A stretch of 11,874 nt of DNA, taken from Clostridia bacterium. Lineage in GTDB: Bacteria; Bacillota; Clostridia; Oscillospirales; CAG-272. The DNA lies in NCBI GenBank assembly GCA_017625275.1, contig JAGALI010000231.1, positions 1 to 11,874 of the forward strand. Reading direction: 5' to 3'. Made by a program: the position numbers and the translations under genes. The notes below the pieces were generated by a model that did no database searches, was not told the origin of the DNA, and saw only the letters and a program-made list of their open reading frames with translations. This document shows, piece after piece, positions 5,876 through 11,874 of the stretch (its first letter is position 1; every line of letters starts with the position of its first letter).

Positions 5876-6775
5876 ATGAAAAAGATTATTTCACTCGCAC
5901 TTGCAGTAGTAATGCTTGTTGGGTGCATGGCACTTGTTTCTTGTGGAAACGACGAAAACTATGTTGCAATTGATGCTAGCGACCTTCTCGTTGAGGACTT
6001 TGGTATCGCAGTTAAGAAGGGCAACACAGCACTTATGGCAGAGGTAAACAAGGTAGTTGATGCTTGGGTTAAGGACGGCACAATGGAAAAATACCTTGAT
6101 TACTACACACAGCTCTCAAAGTATGAGGAGGGCGTAGAGGGCGTTACCGCTCCTGTAGCAGGCGACCTTAAGGTTACTTGGGACTTCGGTACAGCTACTG
6201 AGGAAATCACAGTTTACACCGAGTCAGGCTTCGCACCATTTGAGTTTATGTCTAATGGTAATGTTGTAGGCGTTGATATCGCAATCATGAACGAGGTTGC
6301 TGTAAACATGGGCAAGAAGGTAAAGGTTCAAGACATCGCTTTTGATACAATTCCTTTGAGCGTTCAACAGTCAACAGGTGATGCAGTAGGTGCAGCCGGT
6401 CTTACAATTAACGATGAAAGAAAAGAAATGGTTGATTTCTCAAGCATCTACTACAGCTCAACTCTCGTAGTTGTTTCAGCTGAGGATAAAGCCTTCTCAA
6501 GCGTTAAGGCTCTTGATGGTCTTAAGGTTGGTGTTCAAGAGGGCACAAGTGGAGACCTTATCATCTCTGCAGCAGCTTCAGCAAACGGACATTCATATGT
6601 TACCGAAAATGATGCTGGTGAGGAAGTAACTGTTACTGTAAAGGTTAGTGCAGAAACAGAGGTAAGCCGTTATAAGCAGTATGCTCTTGCACTTGCAGAC
6701 CTCGAGGCAGGTCGTATTGATGCAATCCTTATGGATAAGCTTCCTGCACAAACAATGCTTGCAGTATCAAAATAA
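5876..6775 (+). CDS. Amino acid ABC transporter substrate-binding lipoprotein, apparently circularly permuted
   Basis: A 299-residue family 3 (polar amino acid) solute-binding lipoprotein. The signal peptide ends at the lipobox LVSC, with Cys23 as the lipid anchor. The order of the fold is unusual. Residues about 29-80 (YVAIDASDL, EDFGIAVKKGNTALMAEVNK, KDGTMEKYLDYY) match what is normally the C-terminal end (compare GlnH: QQYGIAFPKGS, NGTYNEIYKKWF). After a linker (about 83-108) comes the usual N-terminus, ITVYTESGFAPFEFMSNGNV (111-130), then GLTINDERKEMVDFS (175-189; Arg182 at the carboxylate-binding position), VGVQEGTSGD (218-227), and finally LEAGRIDAILMDKLPAQ (276-292; Asp287 at the amino-group-binding position). 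The protein stops there, with no second tail. ATG 5876 follows GGAGG (5863-5867); an in-frame TTG at 5861 overlaps that site and is rejected. It is the first gene of the importer operon. Ligand specificity is not readable. Confidence 0.9.
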   Translation: MKKIISLALAVVMLVGCMALVSCGNDENYVAIDASDLLVEDFGIAVKKGNTALMAEVNKVVDAWVKDGTMEKYLDYYTQLSKYEEGVEGVTAPVAGDLKVTWDFGTATEEITVYTESGFAPFEFMSNGNVVGVDIAIMNEVAVNMGKKVKVQDIAFDTIPLSVQQSTGDAVGAAGLTINDERKEMVDFSSIYYSSTLVVVSAEDKAFSSVKALDGLKVGVQEGTSGDLIISAAASANGHSYVTENDAGEEVTVTVKVSAETEVSRYKQYALALADLEAGRIDAILMDKLPAQTMLAVSK

Positions 6776-6785
6776 TTAAATAAGA

Positions 6786-6825
6786 CGGAATAGTGGGGGA
6801 GCATTGTGTTCCCTCACTAATTCTG
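6786..6825 (+). other. Intercistronic RNA hairpin between lipoprotein and permease genes
   Basis: TAGTGGGGGA (6791-6800) pairs with TCCCTCACTA (6810-6819) with one G-T wobble. CGGAA (6786-6790) continues the stem with TTCTG (6821-6825) after a one-base bulge, giving about 15 pairs around a 9-base loop. No T-run follows, so it is not a simple terminator. Hairpins at this place commonly protect the upstream binding-protein mRNA and lower downstream expression; that role here is inference. Confidence 0.7.
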
Positions 6826-6839
6826 CTGAAAAGGAAGAT

Positions 6840-7565
6840 ATGAAGATTTTTTTAGCAGCATCTATTTTGGAGCGCTTTAAGAAAGCGGTTATTGTTCAGG
6901 ATAGATGGAAAATGTATCTTGAGGGACTTGGAAACACTATTGCAATAGCAGTTGTTGCAGCGATTATAGGTACAATAATCGGCGTATGCTTGGCAATGGT
7001 AAACTACCTCAACAAAAAGACTGGAAAGCTTTCTATTTTGTCTAAAATCGCAAATTTCTATATAACCATAGTTAGAGGAACGCCAGTAGTTCTTCAGCTT
7101 ATGATTTTGTATTTTATAGTTTTTGTGTCATGGGACAATGGAATGATGATAGGTGCTATCACCTTCGGAATAAATTCTGGTGCGTATGTTGCTGAAATTG
7201 CCAGGGCAGGCTTTGAAAGCGTTGATGATGGACAAATGGAGGCAGGACGCTCCCTTGGACTTTCAACATGGCAGACGATGTGGCACATTGTAATTCCACA
7301 GGCAGTTAAAAACTGCTTGCCACCACTCTTTAATGAGTTCATCACACTTGTCAAGGAAACTGCAATAGTTGGATATGTTGGAATAATGGACCTTGGAAAA
7401 ATCCCAGGACTTATCCAGTCAAGAACCTTTGACTATCTGTTCCCACTTCTTATAGCAGCCGTTTTGTATCTTGCAGTGGTGCTTGTGCTCACAAGGATAC
7501 TTCACATAATAGAAAAGAAGCTTTCAAAGGGAGAAAGAAGAAACGGGGGTGCCTTGAATGAATAA
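6840..7565 (+). CDS. Amino acid ABC transporter permease (HisM/GlnP family)
   Basis: A 241-residue inner-membrane subunit of a polar amino acid importer. The family start YLEGLGNTIAIA (26-37) leads into helix 1 (33-54). IVRGTPVVLQL (77-87) is the conserved segment before helix 2 (about 84-98). The cytoplasmic EAA loop that docks on the ATPase is EAGRSLGLSTWQ (134-145) followed by HIVIPQAVKNCLPP. Further helices lie near 106-124, 168-184 and 200-222. ATG 6840 is chosen because AAGGAAG (6831-6837) precedes it, although its spacing is short. An in-frame GTG at 6804 lies in the loop of the intercistronic hairpin and lacks a ribosome site. It overlaps the ATPase gene by eight bases. With only one permease gene the channel would be a homodimer. 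Confidence 0.93.
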   Translation: MKIFLAASILERFKKAVIVQDRWKMYLEGLGNTIAIAVVAAIIGTIIGVCLAMVNYLNKKTGKLSILSKIANFYITIVRGTPVVLQLMILYFIVFVSWDNGMMIGAITFGINSGAYVAEIARAGFESVDDGQMEAGRSLGLSTWQTMWHIVIPQAVKNCLPPLFNEFITLVKETAIVGYVGIMDLGKIPGLIQSRTFDYLFPLLIAAVLYLAVVLVLTRILHIIEKKLSKGERRNGGALNE

Positions 7566-8331
7566 TCAAAAGCCACTTATAGAGGTTAAGGGATTACAAA
7601 AATCCTTTGGCAATCTCGATGTTCTTCGCGACATCTCAACAGCAATTTATCCAGGAGAAAAGGTTGTCGTTTTAGGTCCATCTGGAAGTGGAAAGAGTAC
7701 ATTTTTAAGATGCCTCAACTGTCTTGAGGACCCAACAGGTGGAGAGATAATTTTTGAGGATGTAAACATCGCTGACCCTAGCGTAAATATCAATGTTCAT
7801 CGTCAAAAGATGGGAATGGTATTCCAGCAATTCAATCTTTTTAACAACAAAACAGTTTTGGAAAATATAACCCTTGCGCCATACACAATTTACTCTAAGC
7901 AGGCTGTGAAGGACGGCAAGACCAAAAAGCAATTCAAGCAGGAATGCATAGATAACGCAATGGTTCTTCTTCGCCGTATAGGGCTTGAGGAAAAGGCGAA
8001 TGTATATCCATCAACGCTTTCTGGCGGACAAAAGCAAAGAATTGCAATCGTGCGTGCGCTTGCGATGAATCCAAAGGTAATGCTTTTTGATGAGCCAACA
8101 AGTGCGCTTGACCCTGAAATGGTAGGCGAGGTGCTTGACCTTATTAAGGAGCTTGCAGATGAGGGAATGACAATGGTTATCGTTACTCACGAAATGGGCT
8201 TTGCAAGAGAGGTTGGAACAAGAGTTTTATTTATGGATGAGGGTGTTATTGCCGAGGAGGGAGCTCCTGCCGAGGTATTTGATAATCCAAAGAATCCAAG
8301 GACAGCACAATTTTTCAAGGCGGTGCTTTGA
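7558..8331 (+). CDS. Amino acid ABC transporter ATP-binding protein (GlnQ/HisP family)
   Basis: A 257-residue nucleotide-binding subunit. Walker A GPSGSGKST (40-48), Q-loop Gln90 in MVFQQFNLF, signature LSGGQ (154-158), Walker B VMLFDEP (174-180), D-loop SALD and H-loop His211 in VTHEMGF are all intact. It drives import by the permease at 6840 using the lipoprotein at 5876 as receptor. It is some 15 residues longer than typical GlnQ (about 240); the extra length lies mainly at about 111-131 (YSKQAVKDGKTKKQFKQE), a Lys-rich stretch before the signature helix region. ATG 7558 is inside the end of the permease gene, with GGGGGTG (7545-7551) as the ribosome site. It is the last gene of the operon. 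Confidence 0.96.
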   Translation: MNNQKPLIEVKGLQKSFGNLDVLRDISTAIYPGEKVVVLGPSGSGKSTFLRCLNCLEDPTGGEIIFEDVNIADPSVNINVHRQKMGMVFQQFNLFNNKTVLENITLAPYTIYSKQAVKDGKTKKQFKQECIDNAMVLLRRIGLEEKANVYPSTLSGGQKQRIAIVRALAMNPKVMLFDEPTSALDPEMVGEVLDLIKELADEGMTMVIVTHEMGFAREVGTRVLFMDEGVIAEEGAPAEVFDNPKNPRTAQFFKAVL

Positions 8332-8342
8332 TTAATGTGAAT

Positions 8343-8421
8343 AATTTGTTAATAAATAGGCTCTAAACAAGTTGTCAAAATCAAAAACAACCAAAAATCA
8401 ACGACTATTTATTAATAAATT
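8343..8421 (+). repeat. Long inverted repeat after the ABC operon, alternative fold to the terminator
   Basis: AATTTGTTAATAAATAG (8343-8359) and CTATTTATTAATAAATT (8405-8421) are complementary at 16 of 17 positions with a 45-base loop. The right arm also contains the self-palindrome ATTTATTAATAAAT (8407-8420). Because bases 8405-8410 are also used by the terminator stem, the two folds exclude each other. Confidence 0.55.
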
Positions 8422-8443
8422 GTTACAAAATAGTTGATTTTTT
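8393..8443 (+). terminator. Probable Rho-independent terminator of the ABC importer operon
   Basis: AAAAATCAAC (8393-8402) pairs with GTTGATTTTT (8433-8442) and, past a 3-base bulge, TATTT (8406-8410) pairs with AAATA (8428-8432). The stem runs into a T tract at 8438-8443. It is AU-rich and hence weaker than the other terminators in the window. Confidence 0.65.
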
Positions 8444-8464
8444 ATAAACTATGAGCGTAATATA

Positions 8465-8493
8465 TAGACAATAAAAATAATCTATGATAGAAT
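8465..8493 (+). promoter_or_regulatory. Probable extended -10 promoter for the small Nudix gene
   Basis: TAGACA (8465-8470), a 17-base spacer and TAGAAT (8488-8493), with TG at 8485-8486 giving an extended -10. A transcript start near 8500 would exclude the in-frame ATG at 8492 and leave AAAGGAG (8507-8513) as the ribosome site. Confidence 0.55.
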
Positions 8494-8506
8494 GTATCTG
8501 CGCTCT

Positions 8507-8513
8507 AAAGGAG
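8507..8513 (+). promoter_or_regulatory. Ribosome binding site deciding the TTG start of the Nudix gene
   Basis: AAAGGAG lies eight bases before TTG 8522 and is the only strong ribosome site near the 5' end of this gene. The ATG at 8492 is upstream of it and overlaps the -10 box. Confidence 0.7.
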
Positions 8514-8521
8514 ATGAGAAA

Positions 8522-8974
8522 TTGAAGTACGAAAAGTCCTGCGGTGCAGTTATTTTTCGCAAAACTCGTGGAAAATACGCCGTACTTCTTATCAAAAATA
8601 GATATGCAGACTTTTGGTCGTTTCCCAAGGGACATGTTGAAGAAGGGGAAAACGAATACCAAACTGCAATCCGTGAGGTAAAAGAGGAAACAGGAATTGA
8701 TGTAAAGCTTGAAAATGGCTTTCGCATGGAATCCGTTTATCTTATCGGAAAGAAAAAGAATATAGAAAAAAGGGTTGTGTATTTTGCTTCTCTCACAACA
8801 AGGGCGTATGTTGAGCCACAGCCACAGGAAATTGCGGCATTTCGCTGGTTTTTTGAGGATGAATTTCCCGAGGAAAAAACCTTTGAAAATGACCGTATAA
8901 TCTTTGGTGAGGCTTTAAAATTTATAAAATCGCGATTTGGAGAGGGTAGCCAAACGGGATTAAGACCTCGTTAG
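8522..8974 (+). CDS. Nudix hydrolase, Ap4A hydrolase/MutT-like
   Basis: A 150-residue Nudix protein starting at TTG (MKYEKSCGAVIFRK). The Nudix box G-x5-E-x7-REUxEExGU is complete at residues 37-59 (GHVEEGENEY, then AIREVKEETGI). The preceding YADFWSFPKGH resembles the W-x-FPKGH segment of bacterial and animal asymmetric diadenosine tetraphosphate hydrolases. The expected reaction is hydrolysis of a nucleoside-diphosphate-linked compound such as Ap4A in the cytoplasm; the exact substrate is inference. The TTG is chosen over ATG 8492, which overlaps the predicted -10 and lacks a ribosome site. The last residues (about 140-150, GSQTGLRPR) look unconserved. The EamA-like gene starts 15 bases downstream, so the two are probably co-transcribed. 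Confidence 0.87.
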   Translation: MKYEKSCGAVIFRKTRGKYAVLLIKNRYADFWSFPKGHVEEGENEYQTAIREVKEETGIDVKLENGFRMESVYLIGKKKNIEKRVVYFASLTTRAYVEPQPQEIAAFRWFFEDEFPEEKTFENDRIIFGEALKFIKSRFGEGSQTGLRPR

Positions 8975-8989
8975 ACTACGAAAAAAGCT

Positions 8990-9976
8990 ATGACATGGTT
9001 TATTTTTTCACTCGTGGCACTTTTGTGCTGGAGTGGTTCTGACTTCTTTTCGAAGCACGGAACAAAGCAAAATGATAAAAACAGCCACTGGAAGGTGGTA
9101 TTTGCAGTAGGCCTCATAATGGGTATTCACTTTGTAATTACCCTTATTGGTGGCGCAATTATAGACGACCCTGAAAGCGTGCCAAAGTTCGTTGCAAGCC
9201 TATTCTACACAGACTTCAAGCTAATTGATTTCGTTAGATACCTGCCAGTTGCAGGACTTTACATTCTTGCAATGGTGCTTGGCTATGTTGGACTTCGTTA
9301 CATAGAGCTTTCGATTTCATCGCCTATTTGTAATTCCTCAGGTGCACTTGCATTCTTGCTCTGCCTAATTGTAGGGCTTACAAGCGCAGAGGATGTTACA
9401 GTAACAGCCGTAATCGGTGTAGTGATGATTACACTAGGCGTTGTTGGCCTTGGCTTTGTAGAAAGCCGAGAGGACGAGGAAACAAGACTCGCAAGACAAG
9501 AAAAGGCAAACAGAAAATACGCCAAAAGCTTTCTTGCACTTCTGTTGCCAATAGCATATCTTATCATAGATGCGCTTGGAACAGTAGGTGATGAGCTTAT
9601 ATTTGCAATCGAGGACGATGCAGGAAATGGTATAATTACCGACTATGCAGCAAACTCAGCCTTTGAGCTTACCTTCTTCCTTCTTGCAATATTCGCATTT
9701 GTTTACCTTAAATTCGTTAAAAAGGATACAGTATTTAAGGGCAATCGTAGCTTTATGCTCGGTGGACTTTGCGAGACAGTTGGACAGGTATTCTATATGG
9801 CAGTAATGTTTAGTGACTTTACTGTTGGCATGGTAATTATCTCTGCATACTGTGCGCTCAGCGTGCTTTGGAGCAGAATTTTCCTAAAGGAAAAGCTTTC
9901 ATGGAAGCACTATGTGGCAATCGCAGTGGCATTCGCTGGAATTATGGTTCTTGGCGTTGCCGAGGAGCTATTGTAA
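8990..9976 (+). CDS. EamA/DMT-superfamily-like transporter (10 TM)
   Basis: A 328-residue integral membrane protein with about ten hydrophobic segments (near 2-20, 36-57, 84-104, 114-131, 137-157, 180-200, 224-243, 256-274, 279-299 and 307-324). They are split into two five-helix halves by a charged cytoplasmic loop at about 158-178 (ESREDEETRLARQEKANR). Each half ends in the typical DMT pattern: VIGVVMITLGVVGLG in the first, and LKEKLSWKHYVAIAVAFAGI in the second, where the LKEKLS motif before the last helix is very characteristic of EamA proteins. The substrate is unknown; relatives export or import metabolites. ATG 8990 has only an A-rich stretch (GAAAAAAGC) upstream and no clear Shine-Dalgarno site, so translation may depend on coupling to the Nudix gene 15 bases upstream. 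Confidence 0.85.
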   Translation: MTWFIFSLVALLCWSGSDFFSKHGTKQNDKNSHWKVVFAVGLIMGIHFVITLIGGAIIDDPESVPKFVASLFYTDFKLIDFVRYLPVAGLYILAMVLGYVGLRYIELSISSPICNSSGALAFLLCLIVGLTSAEDVTVTAVIGVVMITLGVVGLGFVESREDEETRLARQEKANRKYAKSFLALLLPIAYLIIDALGTVGDELIFAIEDDAGNGIITDYAANSAFELTFFLLAIFAFVYLKFVKKDTVFKGNRSFMLGGLCETVGQVFYMAVMFSDFTVGMVIISAYCALSVLWSRIFLKEKLSWKHYVAIAVAFAGIMVLGVAEELL

Positions 9977-9983
9977 TAAAAAT

Positions 9984-10012
9984 AAAAGCGTCGAAAAAAA
10001 TCGGCGCTTTTT
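9984..10012 (+). terminator. Rho-independent terminator after the EamA-like gene
   Basis: AAAAGCGTCGA (9984-9994) pairs with TCGGCGCTTTT (10001-10011), with one T-G wobble and a 6-A loop, followed by further T. It starts seven bases after the stop codon. Confidence 0.9.
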
Positions 10013-10015
10013 ATA

Positions 10016-10044
10016 TTGACAACTAATAAAATATATGGTAAAAT
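10016..10044 (+). promoter_or_regulatory. Strong promoter with extended -10 for the LRR surface protein gene
   Basis: TTGACA (10016-10021), a 17-base spacer and TAAAAT (10039-10044), with TG at 10036-10037. It lies four bases after the upstream terminator. The predicted start near 10051 gives a leader of about 46 bases. Confidence 0.8.
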
Positions 10045-10067
10045 TAAACTGTATAAATATATTATTA

Positions 10068-10090
10068 ATGGGTTAGCACCCATAAAGGAG
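10068..10090 (+). promoter_or_regulatory. Leader hairpin next to the ribosome binding site of the LRR gene
   Basis: ATGGGT (10068-10073) TAGC ACCCAT (10078-10083) is a perfect six-pair hairpin with a tetraloop, directly abutting AAAGGAG (10084-10090), which serves ATG 10097. It could hold the ribosome site open or act as a 5' stabiliser; no known riboswitch class is recognised. Confidence 0.5.
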
Positions 10091-10212
10091 AAAATTATGA
10101 AAAAGAAGCTTTTACTTTTGACAGTATTAGTTATGGCTCTTATGTGCTTGCTCGCAGTCTCTGCCAGCGCAGCTGCTAGCGATTATTTTGGAAAGGTTGA
10201 AATAATCGACCT

Positions 10213-10243
10213 TGATAAGGTGGAGTTAGTGACATTAAAGTAA
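10213..10243 (+). other. Frameshift site in the LRR gene
   Basis: The signal-peptide frame ends at TAA 10241-10243, and the downstream frame is closed by TGA TAA at 10213-10218, so the switch must occur within 10219-10243 if by ribosome, or by one lost base near it. Restoring GATAAAGGTGGA in place of GATAAGGTGGA gives DLDKGGVSDIKV without a break. No canonical X-XXY-YYZ slippery heptamer is present in zero frame. Confidence 0.7.
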
Positions 10244-10620
10244 CTGACAAAATCCATAGTGTTATCTATAAAGATAACGAGAATGGCGTGCCAGCAACAG
10301 AGGACGCACGTGTGAAGCTAAATTGCTCCTGCGCAGCTGGTAGCCATACATTTCCAGCCTATTACATTTGCACAATCAATCAACACTCACCTAACAATCT
10401 CTATAGCTTTGATTATTCTACCTTGAATGGCTTGAGAGAGAGCTATTGTGGCTCTACTACCGACTATAGCGTTGCTAGCATTGTTGCATTTGAGTTTCCT
10501 AATGGTCCAACAACATCTTACTGTGGCTTGTTTGGTAAAAAGGCAGCAACAGCTATAAAGTATGTTAGCTTTGCTAAAAACACCACCATACAAACTGTTT
10601 CAGATGCTAGTGGTGGAAAC

Positions 10621-11219
10621 AACTGGCTTGAGGCAACAGGTGTTGAGGAGGTTGATTTTGGTAATACCCTTACAAAAATACCTAGCTATTTCTGCTATGA
10701 CTGTGATAGTCTTGAAAGCGTTAATATTCCAGACCAGGTAACGACAATAGGAGTATTGGCGTTCGGCTCCTGTGACAAGCTTGAGAGCATTAAATTTACA
10801 CAAAATTCTGTTCTTAACAGCATTGATGCTCAGGCGTTTAAAGGTAGCGCATCTCTCAAGGCGTTTTATATACCAAAGGGTATAACCTCACTTGGTGCTA
10901 GCGGTTCAGGCGCTTCACCATTTGATGGATGCAAAAGCCTTTATTTTGTAGAGAATCCTGACGACACAGAAAAGCCAAGCATTTATTATTTCCCAAAAAC
11001 AGTAGAGTACATAGTGGGCGAAGCCTTTAAAAACTGCACATCTCTTAACGATGTTCTTGTTTTCCATGATGGAATCACAAGTGTTTCTGACGGTTGGGCA
11101 TTCTGTAATAGTAACGCAATATCAGTAGTGTTCCTTGGAGATATGGTAGATGTTAGCTCTACTGGAAACTCTTGGAACTCAAACATAACAATTTATTTCT
11201 GTAACTCTGCAGATGTATC
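10621..11219 (+). repeat. LRR_5 (BspA-like) repeat region within the frameshifted gene
   Basis: In frame 1 at least five irregular leucine-rich units of the LRR_5 pattern (IP..V..IG..AF..C..L..I) can be read. Examples are LESVNIPDQVTTIG, then LAFGSCDKLESIKF; IDAQAFKGSASLKAFYIPKG; SPFDGCKSLYFV; YFPKTVEYIVGEAFKNCTSL; and VFHDGITSVSDGWAFCNS. Spacing is about 23-30 residues per unit. The region is followed by Cys-rich sequence (TCITNQYLKETCFCGKLYKN at 11326-11385) resembling the small CxC/zinc-ribbon-like modules that trail such repeats in clostridial surface proteins. Confidence 0.75.
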
Positions 11220-11874
11220 AACAGATAATTATACAGGAAATACTAGCGCAAAAAAGGTTTTCTGTAATGCAGACGGCAATACAACTCACATAACAGAAAA
11301 GAATGAGAGCACAAGGGCAACCTGTATAACCAACCAATACCTTAAGGAAACCTGCTTCTGTGGAAAGCTTTATAAAAACGAAGAGGTACCTGATACAAAA
11401 ACAGGTATTCATGTATACAAGTCAGCTGACTGTACAGTAGCAGTTGAGTGCTCAGATGATGAGGCTTGTCATGAGGTTAACCCAAATCCAAAGGCAAAGC
11501 ATGCACTTGTATATACCCTTGAATATGAAAATGGCTTCGATAAGGAAGGCGTATATAACAAGCATTGTACAAACGATTATTGTACACTAAATGGTACAGA
11601 AATCATCGAAGGAGTGTCAGACCCAATTATCACAGCAAGAGGCTATTCAGTAGCACTTGAGGGTGGACTTGGAATTGACGCAGGCTTCATGATAGATAAG
11701 GATCTATTGAATGAATATAACACCTTGAATGGCGCAGTAACAATGTCCCTTGCAATGGTAAAGGCAGAGACTGCAGTAAACGTAGGTGCAATTCTTAATG
11801 GCGAAACCATGAATCTTGAGATGGGTGTAAGTGGTATTGCAGTTACAGTAAGCGCGACAAGCGATTATTCAGCA

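Larger units (their letters stand above)
10097..11874 (+). pseudogene. BspA-like LRR (LRR_5) cell-surface protein, frameshifted near the 5' end and running off the window
   Basis: ATG 10097, after AAAGGAG, opens a Sec signal peptide (MKKKLLLLTV, hydrophobic to about residue 20, cleavage probably after VSASA) and reads to FGKVEIIDLDK. The frame then meets TAA at 10241-10243 after 48 residues. Frame 1 is closed at 10213-10218 but completely open from 10219 to the window end (552 codons). It continues the same protein: GGVSDIKVTDK, then a Cys-containing segment (LNCSCAAGSHTFPAYY), LRR_5 repeats, a Cys-rich segment and a C-terminal beta-rich part (IITARGYSVALEGGLGIDAG). Joining at DLDK|GGVSD needs only one base added near 10217-10219. 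Neither part has another plausible start. BspA-like proteins are exported and often adhesive; the 3' end and any anchor lie outside the window. It may be a true lesion or a sequencing error. Confidence 0.8.

Noticed and set aside
9298..9567. Minus-strand 89-codon frame opposite the EamA-like gene
   Set aside because: It is a mirror of a conserved membrane protein, with no promoter or ribosome site.
10387..11412. Several minus-strand frames of 64-68 codons over the LRR region
   Set aside because: The plus strand here is open for 552 codons with clear LRR repeats; the minus frames are shadows.
1..11874. Mobile elements, integrases, tRNA or rRNA genes
   Set aside because: No transposase or integrase motif, target duplications, tRNA cloverleaf or rRNA sequence was seen on either strand.

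Overview
The window looks like a chromosomal segment from a Gram-positive, low-to-moderate GC anaerobe of the Clostridia, probably an Oscillospiraceae- or Lachnospiraceae-like gut bacterium. The evidence is purine-rich Shine-Dalgarno sites, sigma-A type promoters with 17-base spacers, lipoprotein and Sec signal peptides of clostridial style, a BspA-like LRR surface protein, and deoxysugar (fucose/rhamnose) catabolism. All genes lie on the + strand. This taxonomic guess is inference from gene style, not from a marker gene.

Layout. (1) 1-1409: the 3' end of a lactaldehyde reductase (fucO-like iron alcohol dehydrogenase) followed by rhamnulose-1-phosphate aldolase (rhaD), closed by a strong terminator. 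Together they cleave the deoxyketose phosphate to DHAP plus L-lactaldehyde and reduce the lactaldehyde to propanediol. (2) 1505-5694: a tightly packed six-gene operon with its own extended -10 promoter. It encodes an AlkD-like DNA alkylation repair protein, dUTPase, an RHG-type histidine phosphatase, a membrane-anchored protein with a duplicated beta-rich domain, an ADP-ribose pyrophosphatase-like Nudix hydrolase, and a CPBP (CAAX-like) membrane protease, and ends in a perfect hairpin terminator. It reads as a nucleotide- and DNA-housecleaning operon. (3) 5693-8443: a polar amino acid ABC importer operon (lipoprotein, permease, ATPase). It has a consensus TTGACA-17-TATAAT promoter, a tandem 30-base repeat array of ATTCAT/ATGAAT half-sites upstream, an intercistronic hairpin after the lipoprotein gene, and a terminator region with alternative folds. 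(4) 8465-10012: a small Nudix (Ap4A hydrolase/MutT-like) gene with a TTG start, then an EamA-like 10-TM transporter and a terminator. (5) 10016-11874: a strong promoter and a signal peptide leading into a large LRR surface protein whose reading frame is broken by an apparent one-base deletion near 10217-10219. The frame then stays open to the window edge.

The most unusual item is the ABC lipoprotein at 5876-6775. The segment that normally forms the C-terminus of this solute-binding fold (EDFGIAVKKGN onward) sits directly after the signal peptide, and the normal N-terminus begins around residue 109. The protein ends where a canonical one would enter that tail. It therefore looks like a natural circular permutation of the family 3 binding protein fold with its ligand-contact motifs intact.
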